NCBI GenBank assembly: GCA_023078555.1
Contig: CM041202.1
Coordinates: 5,380,522-5,444,521 of the forward strand
DNA length: 64,000 nt
Source of the DNA: Ulva prolifera
Lineage: Eukaryota > Chlorophyta > Ulvophyceae > Ulvales > Ulvaceae
Direction: 5' to 3'
Shown here: positions 43,741 to 57,300 of the stretch, piece after piece
Position numbering within the stretch: position 1 is the first letter of the stretch
Layout: the number at the start of each line of letters is the position of its first letter
Notes under the pieces: model-generated
Told to the model about the DNA's origin: nothing
Databases searched by the model: none
What the model saw: the letters and a program-made list of their open reading frames with translations, nothing else
Position numbers and translations under genes: made by a program

Positions 43741-46069
43741 GAGCCACGTTGTCGTTAGATCTGGTTGCTATTACGGCGGCCACCCGGTCGAGAAGCATTC
43801 ATTTATAACAAATCCATATATTAACGAACAAACAGACCAGAAAATAATTCCGGCTGAAAGCCCTGGGCCTAAGACGGCGCTGACGAGTGCCAGCCAGTTG
43901 TCCAATTGGGCCCTGAGCTGCGATTGGACGGCTCGCCGCGGTGGCCCAAAAGTGCAAAGGCTTTGGTGGGTGGCATATTGATCAGAACTCGGTCCAGTGA
44001 CACTCTAGGTGTGGCGAAGCCGAGCTCATCCGCTGCTGCTGCTGTGAGCACTGGGCAATGGGCACGGGCAGGCATGCCCGTGCTTGGCCTGCACAAGCCG
44101 GTGCATGGCACAAAGCCACCACCACGGTGGCAATAAGATGCTACTGCTGCTATGATCATGAGACATGGGGTGTCATGAGGTCACAGAGGCTGAACGACTG
44201 TGGGATGGTCACATGGAAAAAGTGGTATTGGGGAACAACTGGATGGGCCACTCACTTGACTACATGGCACAGGGAGCCTGTGCTGGTGCACACCCAATGA
44301 ACCAGGTGTACTGAAGTGACAGGAGATGCAGGGCAGGCTGGGGCGGAGATGTTGGCATGTGATGTGGGCCAGAACCAACTGTGCAGTGCCTTTGTAAGAT
44401 ATAGGCACCAACGTTTGAGCCAGAGGGAGTAGTTGGCCCATCGCTTGATGTCATTGAGTGTGGCCATGGCGTCCACGACGTGGGCGTCGCGGTGAGCAAG
44501 GTAGCTACAAATGATTGCCAAACGTCTACACAGTCAGATGCAGCTGCAATGGGCAGACTCCTCAAGCCGATGTCAGCAGACTCGTGGGGTGTAACCAGTG
44601 CACTTTACCTGAACGCGGACCAAATGAGGCCGGGTATGTCAAACACATGTAAGCTTGCACACGCTTACCCACTGCCACACCCACATATTTAATTCTGGAA
44701 GAACTGAGCTGGTGTGCCATCAAAGTCCTGCTGCACATACAGTGCTCATGCCAATCCACATGCAAAACATAGAGCCGCAGAATTTCGCTGAGGTATGAGT
44801 GTGGGTGCGGTTGGTCGAGGCCGGCCTCAAAGCTACGCCCTGATGTGGGAGGCCATGGGTGCGACTATGCGTGCGAGAGTGCGAGTCAGCGGGTCGGAAC
44901 AGCCGTGCGTGACCACATTGATGTGCAGAGGAGGAGGCCCTGTACAACGTCTCAGGTAGAGGAGCCTTTGTAGAGAGACTACACTGGGTTTGGATTGTGT
45001 CCAGCAGCGGCAAATGCTGCATCTGCTAGCACTGGTGCTGCCTGGCTGCATGGTGTCACATGTGTACACGTGAACAACCTGCCACAGCGACCGCCATGCA
45101 TATGGCAGCACACCAGCGGGTATGGTAACCTAGCCTAGGCGATATTGGAGTGGCTACGACGGCAAGGATTGCTGTTGAAGTCCAACTGGTTCGTGATGCG
45201 TCAGGGGGCAGTGTTACACCAGAAGCTTTTTGTGTGTGGGATGCTGCCTGTGGTTTGGGCATGTGTGCCGTTGTTCTTCAGCTCTTTGAGCTGTATACTA
45301 CTCCTGCAGTGCTACCCACTTCCTCGCCTTTATTTAAATAAAATGGTACAAGCAGACGTCCTCGACCCGTCCGCAGCACCGTATGCATGAGGCACGGCAG
45401 CAGCCATAGCACCTAACTCGCATGCAGGCCGCTCCCCGGAGAGCCTTTCGGGGCCTGAAAGGCCCTCACCTGAGTTCAAAGAGGCGCTCAATTGAGCGAT
45501 TGCAATGGGTGCGGGAGTGGCGTACACGGGGGATGTTGACTGGCTGTTGTCTTCTGCTTTGCCACGCACGCAAATGTGGACTGGTGGCAGTGGCGTGGGT
45601 GTGTTGTGTTCCTGGCCTTGGGACATACACAAATGGCGTGCACTTGATCCCTGCGGCGATATGTGCCTCCCGCACTATATCCTCTTGACTCAGAGGCGCT
45701 CAACGCTAAATTCATAGCGACATCGCTGTCTCCACTTTTGGCCACAGCTCGCATCGCAGTTGCCGCAGCATGAATCATGAGGCATGCAGTCTTTGCTGTG
45801 GTCACAATCGCAATGGTGCAGCATCTGAGCCTCTGCCAAGCTACACCACCATACGCCCACCACTTACCAATCTCTTCCATCCGTCCCGCCCAGGTAGGAA
45901 CCTATAGCCACGTCTGTGCACCTAACGCATCCAATCATCTATGTCCACATGAACGTACGTCCACACACCACTGTACTCGTCCTGATGGTACAGTATGTTG
46001 ACGTATGCGCATCATCGCCAGTATCTACAGCCTGTGCGTCACAAAGGAGATACCCTGCGGTGTGTGCGT
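43741..46069. other. no recognisable gene
   Basis: Sequence between the two M48 loci. Several short ORFs, none with motifs, and no repeats shared elsewhere in the window. Confidence 0.35.
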
Positions 46070-46112
46070 TCGCTACAGCGCTGCCCGCCTCGCCGACTCT
46101 GTCCTTGCAACA
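46070..46112 (+). repeat. short LINE tail
   Basis: GCGCTGCCCGCCTCGCCGAC then TGTCCTTGCAACACA resembles the family 1 terminus. Confidence 0.45.
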
Positions 46113-46271
46113 CAGCGCAGCCTGTCTCCGCAGTCCCTGTCCAGTTTTGGCTGTACACCTCGGCGAGACCAGGAGACGCGAAAGCAGTCTATGATCACAC
46201 CCAGCACCACATCACCAGTTGTCCACGCACCCCCTCATCGCCCACCATGTCTCACAGCATTCGCAGGAGCA

Positions 46272-49200
46272 TCAGATACAGAAGTGTCCAGGGGAAGGCG
46301 ACAGGACGTGCAGCGTGGCCGTGGGAACGTGGCCTGGGCGCCACCCGAGCGCCTCCATACGTGAGACCTCCCCCTGCAGCGCCCGCCTGCGGCTGACGCA
46401 GCCCGGGTGCGTAAACATCAGCCTTATGGGTCCATCACCCAAGCTGCTGACGCGATCAAAGTCCGTCCACACCTCGGGGGCACGCTTGATGTTGTAGCCA
46501 GCCCGCGCCATGATCTTGAGCCCGATCTACAACCAGCACACATGTGTGATACACGGACAGTGGCGTGGAAGCGAGTAGCACCGCGAAGGCAGCGCGCAGC
46601 GCATGCGGCCATGCGCGTTGACCACACGCGCAGGCATCCGTGCAGCACGATGCATGAACGCGGGGCGAGCAAGAGCACCTATCCGAAGCAATGGCGCCAA
46701 TGCAGAATCCTGCTGTGCATGAGTACTGGATGGAGGTTCCTGCGGCCTGATTCATCGGAAGGGCTGCAACCCTTGCAGAGCAGGGACTGCGTGTGTGCAT
46801 GGCCATATGCATGGAGGGGAAGCGTGGCCTGTACACGTAGACAAACGCCTCGCCTCAGCGGTGTTGGCCGCTTGATGTGCGGCGCTGGAGCGTGCGGGGC
46901 TTGGCTTGCAGTTGTTCACCTGGCCACTAGCCAGTTGGCTAGCGGCCAACAACTGGCAAAGACATCATATGGCCTCGCGCGTCAGGACGGCTGCCCGCCC
47001 GGAGACGCAGGCAGCCGCACCGAGCACTCACGCAATGTCAGACTGGACAGCCGAGCAAGCACTAGGCCGCTGGCACCCGATCCTAAGACCATGAAACAGA
47101 TACTGGCTTCACAATACAGCCGAAGCACACAGCATGCAGCCCTGCACGACCAGTAATCTGCACGTCAGGGGCACGCCGGACGTGCTGCCCCCTCAAATCT
47201 CAGCCCGCACAGCCCCGCCATTCACAGTCCCCAGCTCGAGAAAAAGGGCTCTTTCCAGCTGGGCCCCATCGCATTCTCCAGCACAGGTTCCCCGAGCGCA
47301 TTCCGCACGACAGCACCTCTGATCGCTGGGTTCAGGTCAGACCCGAGGACTGCAGCCCCGACAAGAGAGCAAAGCGCGCACCAGATCAGCCTCGCGCTCA
47401 GCACGGCGGGACCTGGGCAGTTCGACCAGCAGGCTCAGGAGAACAGAGGCCTGGATCCCCAGTTGCTTCGAGGCGCGGACGCCGCTAGGCTCCGCCCGCG
47501 CGCTCAGCCGGCGCACGCGCGCTGCCGCGTAGCCATGCGCCCAAGTCCCCCTGAGGAACCGGCGGTCCACCTGGGCCAGCTTCGCCGCCAGCTCTGGGTC
47601 CCTGCACGAGGGCACCGCAGCATGGCCCGGTCGGTGGTCAGCAGCAACATGCCAGGGCAGGGCGAGTCTGCAGAGCCAGAGCCGCTGGCGGTGCACTGGC
47701 AGCGGGTGCTGGCACAGAAGTGTGCACTGGGCGCACACCAACAGGGCGGCAGCGTGTCGGGCACGGCTCTGTCGTGCGGAGACATGCATTGAGGTGTTGG
47801 ATGCTGTGTGGTTGTGTTTGGGGCGCTGTGTTTGTGTGTGCGTGTGTGTGGGTGTGTACTTGGCGGTCTGCGGATCTGTGTCGGTTCCTGGGAACGTGGT
47901 GAGTTTTGTGTGTGTTGCGTGCGTGGGTGTCTGGCGTGTGTGTTGCGTGCGTGGTGTCTGGCGTGTGTGTTGCGTGCGTGGGTGTCTGGGTTGTAAAAAA
48001 AAAAAAAGGGTGTGTACTTGATCTGCTAGCTTCTTTCGCGGTGCTACCCGCCGCGCCACCTTTATCCTTGTGACACACCAACAAGGACCACGGCCTCAGC
48101 AGGTCAACTCTGCCCGCTTTCTGATGCATGCTGGTCAAGCTCTGACAGCGTCCGGATCTGTCAACAGAGGCACATGCTCGCGCGGCAGCTTGCAGCGCCG
48201 GAATGCATGTTCGCTCCTCTAGCCGTGTGTCTGCTCAAGAAGGTCACTTACAAGGGCCCCCCCGCCCCGGCAGGGCAGCAGCGGCCTCTGCAAGCGAGGT
48301 TCTCCAGGCTCAGGGCGTGATGCCCAAGAACCTCCACAGCAAGGCTTCAGTGGATGCGACAGCCTGAAGAAGGAAGCACACGTTGCTGTTGCAGCTGTAT
48401 TAGCCACAAATATGCCGAATGCCTTGCACAGCGCCCAGACGGCGCCGGCGAGCACCAGCCGCATCCCAATGCCCTCCGCGCTGTGCCGCGCTACGACATG
48501 TGCGGCCTCGTGGCCCAGCACGGCCGCCAGCTTGTCCTCGTCCCGGCCGATCGCATTCAGCAGCCCTGCAAATGTATGCATCAGCACAGCTTTTGGTCTG
48601 CTGGTCGCCTGGGCAGTGGGCGAGCGGCACATGCAGGACTGCACAAGGTCGCAGCCTGAGCACACTGCACTGCGACCGAGGATTTCGGCCCGCATGCTGC
48701 CAGCGTTGTGACCAAGCACCCGCCACCGCTGCAGGAGATGCAGCCACAATCCGAATCCAGGTACCAATGTGTCAGGTCAAGCTCAAGGTCACAGACCTCC
48801 GGCATCTGGACACACCAGAGCGCCACAGGTCAGCTCAGTGCCGACGATGCACCCATGCCAGAGCTGCATCTGCATTGTTGAGACCACACTCATTCGATCC
48901 AAACAGAACGAACTTCCATCCGCCGCAGCGACCCCGCTTCAACCACAAGCAGCTGCAGGCGTAACAGCAGAGCACGTCGGACAGTGCTAGTATCCAAAAG
49001 CAGACGCATGGCCGCCCTGGCAGCAGGCTGCCGGTGCATGGCCGATCACACAGCCCGCGCCGTGCCATTGGGCTGCCGGCGACCACAGTGCGGGACGGAG
49101 GCGTGCCTACGTGAACACAGATGCCGCCTCGAGCAGTGACACACGCGTTCACACCCGGCGACCGCAGAACCGTGACCGTCCAGTTGCAGCGCTGTAGGTG

Positions 49201-50050
49201 GCCGAGGTACGCGCCGTTGCAGCCGGGGTGCCCGCTGCGCGGTAGGGCTGCGACGATGCGCCGGGCGACCCGGGCCACAAGCTGCGTGTCTGGGTCGTCT
49301 GCGGGCATGGAATTGTACAGCGCACTGTCCTGCATGCAGCAGCTGCATGTGATCTTGGGCGGATCCTAGCGGGTGTGAGTTGCTGTGCGTTCTTGTGGTG
49401 TGATCTGTGGCAGGATGAAACACACGCGGCTCCAAGGCCCGGCAGTGGACTGGTCCAATGTTTTGTGGACAGTGTGAGACCTGGCCCCTCAGCTGGGAGA
49501 TCATGGGTTCGATTCTACGTGTGCTCTGGGAACTGGAAGAGTTGTGCACAATCACCTGGCTCTACACAGGAGGAGGCACTGTGACTGAAGCACGGTCGCA
49601 TGAAAAGGGGTTTCCAGGCACTTTACCCCTTCTGCATACGTTTTCCAGGTGGTCCGGAGCTTTCAATGTTTTCAGAGGATACGGCACGGATTCAGATTTG
49701 CTTTACTTGAATGGCTGCTGCTGCCGTGCCATGCAAGCTGGCGCAGGAATGGGCAGGAGGCGGCGAAGCTGTGTGTAGGCGTTCGTGGGCAGCCCTGCTC
49801 TTCAGGAGCTGCCGAAACGTTCACTGACACGCTCGTACTTTCGAGAGGGACTGGACGTGCCTGGAGCTGTGCAAGGTAGCCGAGGTACGTTTCGAACCGC
49901 TCGGGCAGAAGCACCAGGTGACGCCGTGTGGTCATCGGGATCTTCTGGCTTAGCGTAGCACGTACAGGCGCCAGCATGGCTTTGCACACAAGGCCAAACA
50001 CGCCGTTTGCGAGCCTGACTGGAAGCAGGGCAGCCCAGACCGGCAGTGGA
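46272..50050 (-). CDS. OMA1-like M48 zinc metallopeptidase, five recognised exons
   Basis: Exons on minus: about 50050-49839 (VWAALLPVRLANG...MTTRRHLVLLPERFETYL), about 49335-49111 (DDPDTQLVARVARRIV...ARGGICVH, donor GTAGGC), 48565 to about 48240 (GLLNAIGRDEDKLAAVLGHEAAHVVARH, with a hydrophobic segment), 47451-47382 (VELPRSRRAEREADL) and 46526 to at most 46272 (IGLKIMARAGYN...MFTHPGC). HEAAH plus the Glu of EAD are the three zinc ligands expected of M48 peptidases, and EADL/IGLKIMARAGY joins cleanly across the last intron. OMA1 proteases cleave membrane proteins of the mitochondrial inner membrane; targeting was not assessed here because the first exon was not found. A LINE tail (47730-48077) sits in the third intron. 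Confidence 0.7.
47730..48077 (+). repeat. LINE family 1 tail inside the M48 gene intron
   Basis: Contains GTGTACTTGGCGGTCTGCGG, three units of about 27 bp (GTTGCGTGCGTGGGTGTCTG) at about 47905-47990, an A13-14 run and the terminus CCTTTATCCTTGTGACACACC. Confidence 0.7.
49476..49520 (+). repeat. tRNA-like (pol III box) candidate
   Basis: TGGCCCCTCAGCTGGGAGA resembles an A box and GGGTTCGATTCTACG a B box, but they are only a few bases apart, so the anticodon arm is missing. Confidence 0.25.
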
Positions 50051-50232
50051 AGGACAGTGCTCGGTTTGTGGCATCGATGTGTAGCTCTGCGATTGCCCGG
50101 CTGTGCTGCGCCGTGGTCAGTCCGGAAGCCTGTGGGTATTGTATGGCCTGCATAATGTTCTCTTTTCAGCGTTGTTGTTGTTGGAAGCTGTTTGTGCCTC
50201 CTGAGACACCTGTTCCTGTTGTTTTCTGACAT

Positions 50233-50999
50233 GGGTGCAAGAGTTTCGAGATGTGCTCAGGAAGCCATGCACCCGGTACATTAATTGATCTGAAGACCTC
50301 AATGAAAACCTGAACCTAGCATACTATGGTCGTCCGTTACCGTCGTGGCCGTGATGGCATGCTGGCATGCCACATTCCTGCGTGAAAACACCAACTGGCA
50401 CAGTACCTGAACTTGGCAATGGAAGCAAGGTTGGCCACACAGCATTGTTGATACCTTGAGTTCTCCTTACAGAATGACAACAACGCACGCCGTGGGCCGG
50501 GACTGGCAAGTGCTAGGCAGTGGGGCTCATGATGATGCCCGATGGACGACCGTGGCACTGCAGCCAAACGGTCGATCCTAGTGCGCTCACGCAGCAGGGA
50601 TCGGAATTATGACAATGAGTCTAAGCAATATGGAGTACAAAGTGCCGTAGCACAGTGCAGGCAATCCGCAACCAACGGGACTTGCGCTTGAAAAGGTATC
50701 GTACTGACACCGCTGTCGACGCAAACTCGAGGCATCTAATTCCGACGTCAACTTCATAACAATACAGAATTATCTGCTAGGAGTCATTGCGTGTTACTTC
50801 TTTGCTCAAATACGGGCAGACAAGTCCCTCCCACCCACAGGAGCGACGAGAAAGCTACATGTCACTCACCTCGGTTGCGCCCATTGTGGCCGTTCCACGT
50901 GCGTGCAGAAGGAGCTGGCACATGATGAGATTGACTTCTATATTCTTCCCTGGGCATTGCGAGGGGCTACAGAACACGCAAGAATCGGGGCATTCGAAG
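50233..50999. other. no recognisable feature
   Basis: It may hold the missing first exon or promoter of the minus-strand M48 gene, but nothing specific is visible. Confidence 0.3.
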
Positions 51000-51275
51000 C
51001 AATGCGACTCGAGGGGGGTGGGCACTCAGCCCTCATGCACGTCCACCGGGAGCGCGGGCACCTCAGAACGCTCTGGAAAGCGCTGGGAACGTCTACAGAC
51101 TAATTAAAGCCTCCCGGGTGCCACTATACCTTTGTTCCAAGTCGCTGGGCAAAGTCGCACTTTTCCGGCATAATCGTATGCATGGCTGGGCATAAAGACA
51201 AGTTTTGCCCAACGCTGCCCAGCGCTCGCCCATTGGGCTCAGAACATCCATTATAGTTATACATGGCCCATAACT
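51000..51275 (-). repeat. GCTGGGC-rich dispersed repeat, copy 4
   Basis: On minus: GGGCGAGCGCTGGGCAGCG, several GGGCAAAA motifs, then the GGACGTGCATGAGGG and GAGTGCCCACCCCCC blocks. Confidence 0.75.
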
Positions 51276-52304
51276 AGGTTGTCTTGGTATTTGGTGGTGC
51301 TGTGGACGGTTCAGCAGCAGTTTTGACATGTATGGGTCGCTGCACACCACCTGCAGCCTTCTTGGAAGCTACACTGCACGAAACAAGCACCATAGAAGTG
51401 TGATGTCAAGCATTGAGCTCTCCTGCTGATGTACATGCTATTGCGCTGCCTCGATGGCTCAGGAAGCATTGTGCAGTGAGCAACACACTAATCTCAGACT
51501 GAGCAGTATGTGGCAGGCTGCTCACATCAGTATTAAAGGCTGGGTGGTTTACGAGCTAACCCTTGCTCGGGTCGTGTAACACTGAAAACATCCAGTTGTG
51601 TGACAATTAAACCGCTTCTGTGTGACACAAGATACATGTGTAGATGCCATGAGTCCATATGATGCTGCTGCGTCTTTCAATCGGAGACTTATCTATTGTC
51701 GCGTCCGGTGTGGAGTCAGCTATGTTTTGTTGCAAGCCACTCCATGTGTGAGCACATGTAGGCGTGCTGACATGTTTGTGAACGTGCACAAGACATAGGT
51801 CTGATGCATCAGGTGATGTACCGCAGTGAGACAAAGCTGTTACTTCATGGTATGAGAAAACCAAAGCAGCATGCGTTGTGCGTCACTCTCATGGCATTGT
51901 GCACTGCACGCCAGATCAATGCTGAAGGCATGGCCTCAGCACAGCCTTTCCGTCTTGTGAATTCATAATCGGTGGACCACGGCCAGTAATGGACTGCTTC
52001 TTGCCTAGTGGCCAGGTACTGATCGGAAAGTGACACGTAAACATCGCCCTGGTTGAGTCGGGATATCGAGCTTTCAGCTCGAAGCCAGGATGGTGTCCTC
52101 ATCAACCTGTTCCGGCAGATTGACACAAACGCTTTGTAGAGTAGATAGCAGACATAATATTCAGCAATGCATGCCTAATCGTGGTGATCAGCCCCGGCGA
52201 GCTGGTCGCTCGCCGTGGCAACGCTGACGAGTCGTCGCGACCCGTGCCGTCGAGTCAGACGGACTCTCAACAACCAGCTGACTTATCAATCATCACCAGT
52301 GACA
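51276..52304. other. no recognisable feature
   Basis: No motif-bearing ORF or repeat seen. Confidence 0.35.
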
Positions 52305-52582
52305 CATATTATGGTGTTTTCCAGGTGTTCTCGGCCCACCGAGCACAATGGGCATGCGCTGGGCGCCATTTGACGCCATTTGAGCCGTGCTGGGCAAAAC
52401 AGCACTTTTGGTCAAGAACCCCTCGTTTCGCTGGGCATTCACACCTGTTTCGCCCAGTATGCTTAAGACTGATTCAGGTTGCTCTACTCAGTCTATAGCT
52501 CTTTAAAGCGTGTTCCAGAGCGTTCTGAGGTGCCCGCGCTCCCGGTGGACGTGCATGCAGACCGAGTGCCCACCCCCCTGCG
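52305..52582 (+). repeat. GCTGGGC-rich dispersed repeat, copy 5
   Basis: CATATTATGGTGTTTTCCAG start, GCGCTGGGCGCC, TGCTGGGCAAAA, TTTCGCTGGGC, TTTCGCCCAG, CAGTCTATAG and the GGTGGACGTGCATGC...CACCCCCCTG end. Close to copy 1. Confidence 0.75.
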
Positions 52583-53099
52583 ACTCGCCTTCACGAAGCC
52601 ATGCTTGCTCGTGTGGCGGCTGCGAACGCTGACTGGTGCAGGTATTCCGCGCAGAGGCAGACATGTTGCATTCGCCCGAGCATGCCGCCGGACACTGGGG
52701 TGCAATCGCCCGGAACTCATACTTGCCCATACCCCAGCGTTGCCCGGGGTGGCCCTGACGCCACCCGAGCTGGGTGCCGCAAAAACATAGCAGTTGCCGC
52801 GATCGACATTCTGCAATGATCACCCGGACGTTACGCATCCAGACCTGGGCAAGATATCGGCAAGGCCTATCCCGAGCTATTTGTGCTCCCGCTTGAATAA
52901 TGCTCGAGTGTACTGCTTGATTTTGCTCAGCTGCGGTAACGCATTCCGTGGCGTGCGGGGAAACTCACGGTTTGAACGTGACGCCTGAAAAGCTACTTTA
53001 TGCAGTAAGATCCACCTGCAGCCGCAAGGCAGCCTTGACTGCGGCTTCACAACCGATGAATTTTGACAACGTGATCGTGTCAGCCGCACTTGAGCTGCT
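52583..53099. other. no recognisable feature
   Basis: No supported gene or repeat. Confidence 0.3.
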
Positions 53100-53703
53100 G
53101 TGGTGACAACGTGTTGCTTAGTACATGTGGCATGCATGGGCCACCTGCCATATGCTCAGGGAAATCAGTATGGTCACCATTACAGTGTGGCAGTCAACAT
53201 TCCACTTCCCGAGGCACCAGGAATATGTGTTGGCACTTGGCTGACAGAGTTGGAGGCAGCGCAGGGCTGGCATGCCTCACCCATGGCCTTGAACAAGCTT
53301 GCAGCTTTGCCCTTAAGGGCTACCTTTGAGTGGCTGTATCTCTCTGCTGGAGCCTGCAGTGACGAAACAGCAGTTTTTTGGGCCTATACAAGAGTGCCAT
53401 GTTATTAAGAGGACTGTTGCGGATCCAGGGAACCAAAAATTACCGCAATCCGAGAAGTATGCACTGAGATATGGATTGTTGAGTGCACTTGGTCTTGGGC
53501 CCCACTTGGAGCTGCACCGAGAGCCCGACTACACGAGCACGCAGATCTGCGGCTGCGTCGCGACGAGGCGCGCTACTGCGCAGATGATTAGACCTTTATC
53601 TATAGATGCTCTGCGATCAGTTTTGTCTCCTGAATTCTTGGATGTGTTACGTGCTGCATGTCCTTCCGTGACCCATGCATGTGGGGACCTTCAGTCCGGT
53701 TGA
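53100..53703 (+). CDS. hypothetical coding region, unknown product
   Basis: Two overlapping open frames read as one protein with a frame change near 53385: first YAQGNQYGHHYSVAVNIPLP to LYLSAGACSDETAVFW, then KRTVADPGNQKLPQSEKYAL to LDVLRAACPSVTHACGD. Composition looks protein-like (mixed hydrophobic and charged, few rare runs). I do not recognise a domain. The frame change could be an indel or an unrecognised intron. The region lies just upstream of the full-length LINE. Confidence 0.3.
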
Positions 53704-54348
53704 GATGCACCACGTCAGCTCGACACTGAGACTCGGACGTCCACCGCTACGCCGACAAATGTCCCAGCATGGATTCCTGGCACGGCTGTCGGTATCCTCG
53801 GGGCGCTGGTAGTATAGTCTACACCGCCGCCGGCTGTAAGGGCGTATCTCTGACGAGGCCGCTGATTCACGTGCTATGTTTTTGCGGGAGCCTGAGCGCG
53901 TACATGCTATGCCACTGCGTGCAGTCTGCATGCAGTCTGTCGAGTGACCTTCTTTGTTTGTTCTGAATGCGTGGCTCGCTCTGCTCGCCGCGCGCGCGTT
54001 GCGGTTCCGCCTCCGGCAGGTCCCAGAACGATAACTTAGAAATTAATTTTTGTAAAACACAGCCGCAGTAGGTCGAAGCGGCTTTAGCGCCGGGTCCTGC
54101 GCCTAGTGCAGCCACCGTGCTTCCGCTCTGCGCAGCCAAGTGCTGATCCGCCCTCCGGCCCAGCCTCCTACTCTGGAGCCTGCGACAGTGTATAATAAAT
54201 AATTTGACGTCTTATTTTGTCCTCGACAGCGGGGTCACGAACTCGTTCTTGGCCCATGCTTTCTGTGGGTGCGGATGCACCAGGCGAACTGATTGTTTGC
54301 CGCCCTGCCCAAACGACGTCGACGTGCCTCAACGGAGCTTAGGCAGGA

Positions 54349-57300
54349 ATGCCGAGTGTTCGACAGGTTCAGCGGAGGCGAAGGAAGGAACCGGAAGAGG
54401 AGCTACCATGTCCTGTGTGCGAGGAGCAGGTCAAGAAAGGGCGCCTGCCCGATCACTGCCGTAGACAGCATCCAGGCCATGTGTACTCGACGGATCAGCT
54501 GGCCCTGCACAGCTGGCAGCTGTGCCCATTCTGCAGACTCCCGTTCTCGACCATCAGTGGGGGCCTAATGAAGCACGCAGCGAACTGCCCGCACGATCGG
54601 CAGCCGCAACTGCAGCAGCGCGGCAGGAGCAGGGATCAGCTGCTTCCCCAGCAAGGACCGTCTGCACCAAGCTCCTCACCAGCTGCGATCGCTGCGCAGC
54701 ACGCGCGGGAGGACCGCTGCCGCCACGAGCCGCCGCAAGCGGACGACGCCTTGGTGCACCGAGCGTCGCGCTGCGACCAGGACGCGCGGGACCCCGACCC
54801 GCTGCTCCCTGGGGCTACGAGCGGCAGCGGAGGCACCACTGGGCCGCTGGAACAGCCGGCTGCCCGCTCCGACATGGTCCTGGCATCGAAAGATGTGCAC
54901 CAGTGGACCGCGGGCAGCCCGGCTGGCGGCCATATCCCCTCAGGTGACGTCCCGTCACCCACACTCCCCTCGGATGACGAAATGCATGAGGACGATATGC
55001 CGGCGACGAGCTCCATGCCTGCTCCCCACCCCCACCAGACAACAACACTGCATGGGGTGGGAGGCACGCGAGGGGCGCCTGAGCCTACCCCTGAGGCGGC
55101 CGTCCCCCATGCATTGAGACATGCGATGAGCCGAGAGCAGCCGCTGCAGGCCGGTCCCTCAGACCCTGCGCTATCTGGGTCCATGCACGCAGGGACAGCC
55201 CCTATAGCGGCCCCCGCAACAGGCAGCCCCCGTGACGGGAGTCACTCGGCGCAGAGAGCGGCGCAGGCACGCCCGCCAGACCCCGGAGACATCGCCCCAG
55301 ACGTCTCGCGCGCCGAGATCCACGGCGAGGCGGCGCGAGATTCGCACATGCGGGACATCGGAGAGCACAGTCGTGTCGGCCGCGACCCCCAGCCGTCCAC
55401 GGCCCCCACACACCCATCAGCACCATCTCCGCAGTCCTCGGGCCCGGTCCCCCGCATCCACCAGACGGTCGCCTTCCATGGCAGGGAGGCCTGGGCAGGG
55501 GCTGTGGCTGACGCGGGTGCAGCGATCATCGATGCGACGGAACGAGAGCACCCTCCCAGCATCGTCAAGGCCGTGGGCCGCCTCATCGATCTGCCGGTCG
55601 AGGTCCTGGCAGATGACAGGGCCAGCGAAGGCCGCAGTCGCAGGATCATCGCGCGTGTGCGCGAGCTGAAAACACGCACGCGCCGGGCAATGACGCTAGG
55701 GGAGGCAGCGGGCCTGGACCCAGGCCGCACCCCCACACAAGTGGTTGAGGACGCTGCCATGGCGGACCGGATAGACAGCAGCTGCCGCCTCGGCAACGTT
55801 GGCAAGGGCGCACGCAGCCTCGACGCCCTCAAGATGATGGAGATCAACGACGCTACCGTCCGTGAGCTCGAGGGGCTCCACCCACGCGCCCCCCCGCTGG
55901 CAGGCCGCCCCCAGCAGCCCTCCGTCGAGGGGACTGCACCAGCCCAGATCGGCGCCGAACAGTTCGAGGCCATCCTGCACTCCCTGAAGAGGGGCACCGC
56001 AGCAGGCCCCAGCGGATGGACGTACGAGCTCATCCGCATTGCAGGCCTGTACGATGAACGCACTGGCGAGATCTTGCGGAAGTGCATCAATCTCATGCTG
56101 GCGGGCAGGCTGCCACACCTGGAGCACCTCCTGGCATCCCGCCTTGTCGCCCTCGAGAAGCCAGCAGGAGGGGCGAGGCCCATCGCGATCGGTGAAGCGT
56201 TTGTGCGCCTGGCGAGTATCTGTGCACTGGCGTGCGTGCCGGACGTCGGTGCCCTCCTCGCCCCGCTGCAGATCGGTGTGGGCATCCAAGGGGGAGCCGA
56301 GATCCCGGGCCATGCCCTGAGGCCGGATTTTGTGAAGCCAGACATCGTCACGGTGTCCACGGATCTGCAGAATGCCTTCAATGTGATGTCCCGGGAGGCA
56401 ATGGAGGAGCAGCTCGTCGCATCGCTCCCGGAGCTTCTCCCATACTTCCGAACGGTGTATGGGCAGAGCAGCGCCCTCCTCGCCCGCCGCCCGGATGGCT
56501 CCTGCGTGGAGCTGCGCAGCGAGACAGGCGTGCGACAGGGCGACCCTCTGGGGTCGCTCTTGTTCGCGCTCGCCTACCTCCCCACCTTGAAAGAGGCGCA
56601 GCGGCTCGCCCCCAACGCCCTTGTCGCATCCTGCCATGATGATACGTATGTGCAGGGCGATGCAGACAGTGTGGTGGCTGCTGCGAACGCGATCCTCACG
56701 CGCCATCCATGCAACCGCGCGAAAACCGTCGTGTACTGCACCGATCCGGAGAAAGCGCGCCATGTGGCAGCGCAGTTGCAGGCTACGGTCGCCGAGGACG
56801 GGATTGTGGTCTGCGGCACGCCGCTCGGCACCGACGCCTTCATTGAAGCCCACGTGAAGCAGCGCTGCCAGCACACAACGGCGCTCATCGACAAGCTGAT
56901 CGGGCTGCCCCTGCCGGCGCAGTCGAAGTGGGCGGTCCTGTACTACTGCCTCCAGCACAGGGAGGCACACCTCCTCCGCAACACGAGCTGGGGTGCGCTC
57001 CGGGACTATCTGCCGACCGTCGAGGACGCCACGCTTCGTGCCCTGTGCAACATCATGGATGTGGCTGACCTGACCAAGGCTCAGGCCGAGCAGGCCCTCC
57101 TGCCTCACCGCCATGGCGGCATGGGGCTCCGGCACTACACCGCGGATGTGGCAGATGCGGCACGCCTTTCATCAGCTGCGCTGGCGCAGTGTGCGCTGGT
57201 CGACGGTGTTGAGCGTGGCCGGCCGTTCCGCGGCAGCGCAGCCGTGGAGCTGCAGGGTGTCCTTGACCGGCTACGCGCGACGTGGGGTCACGCGATCGCC

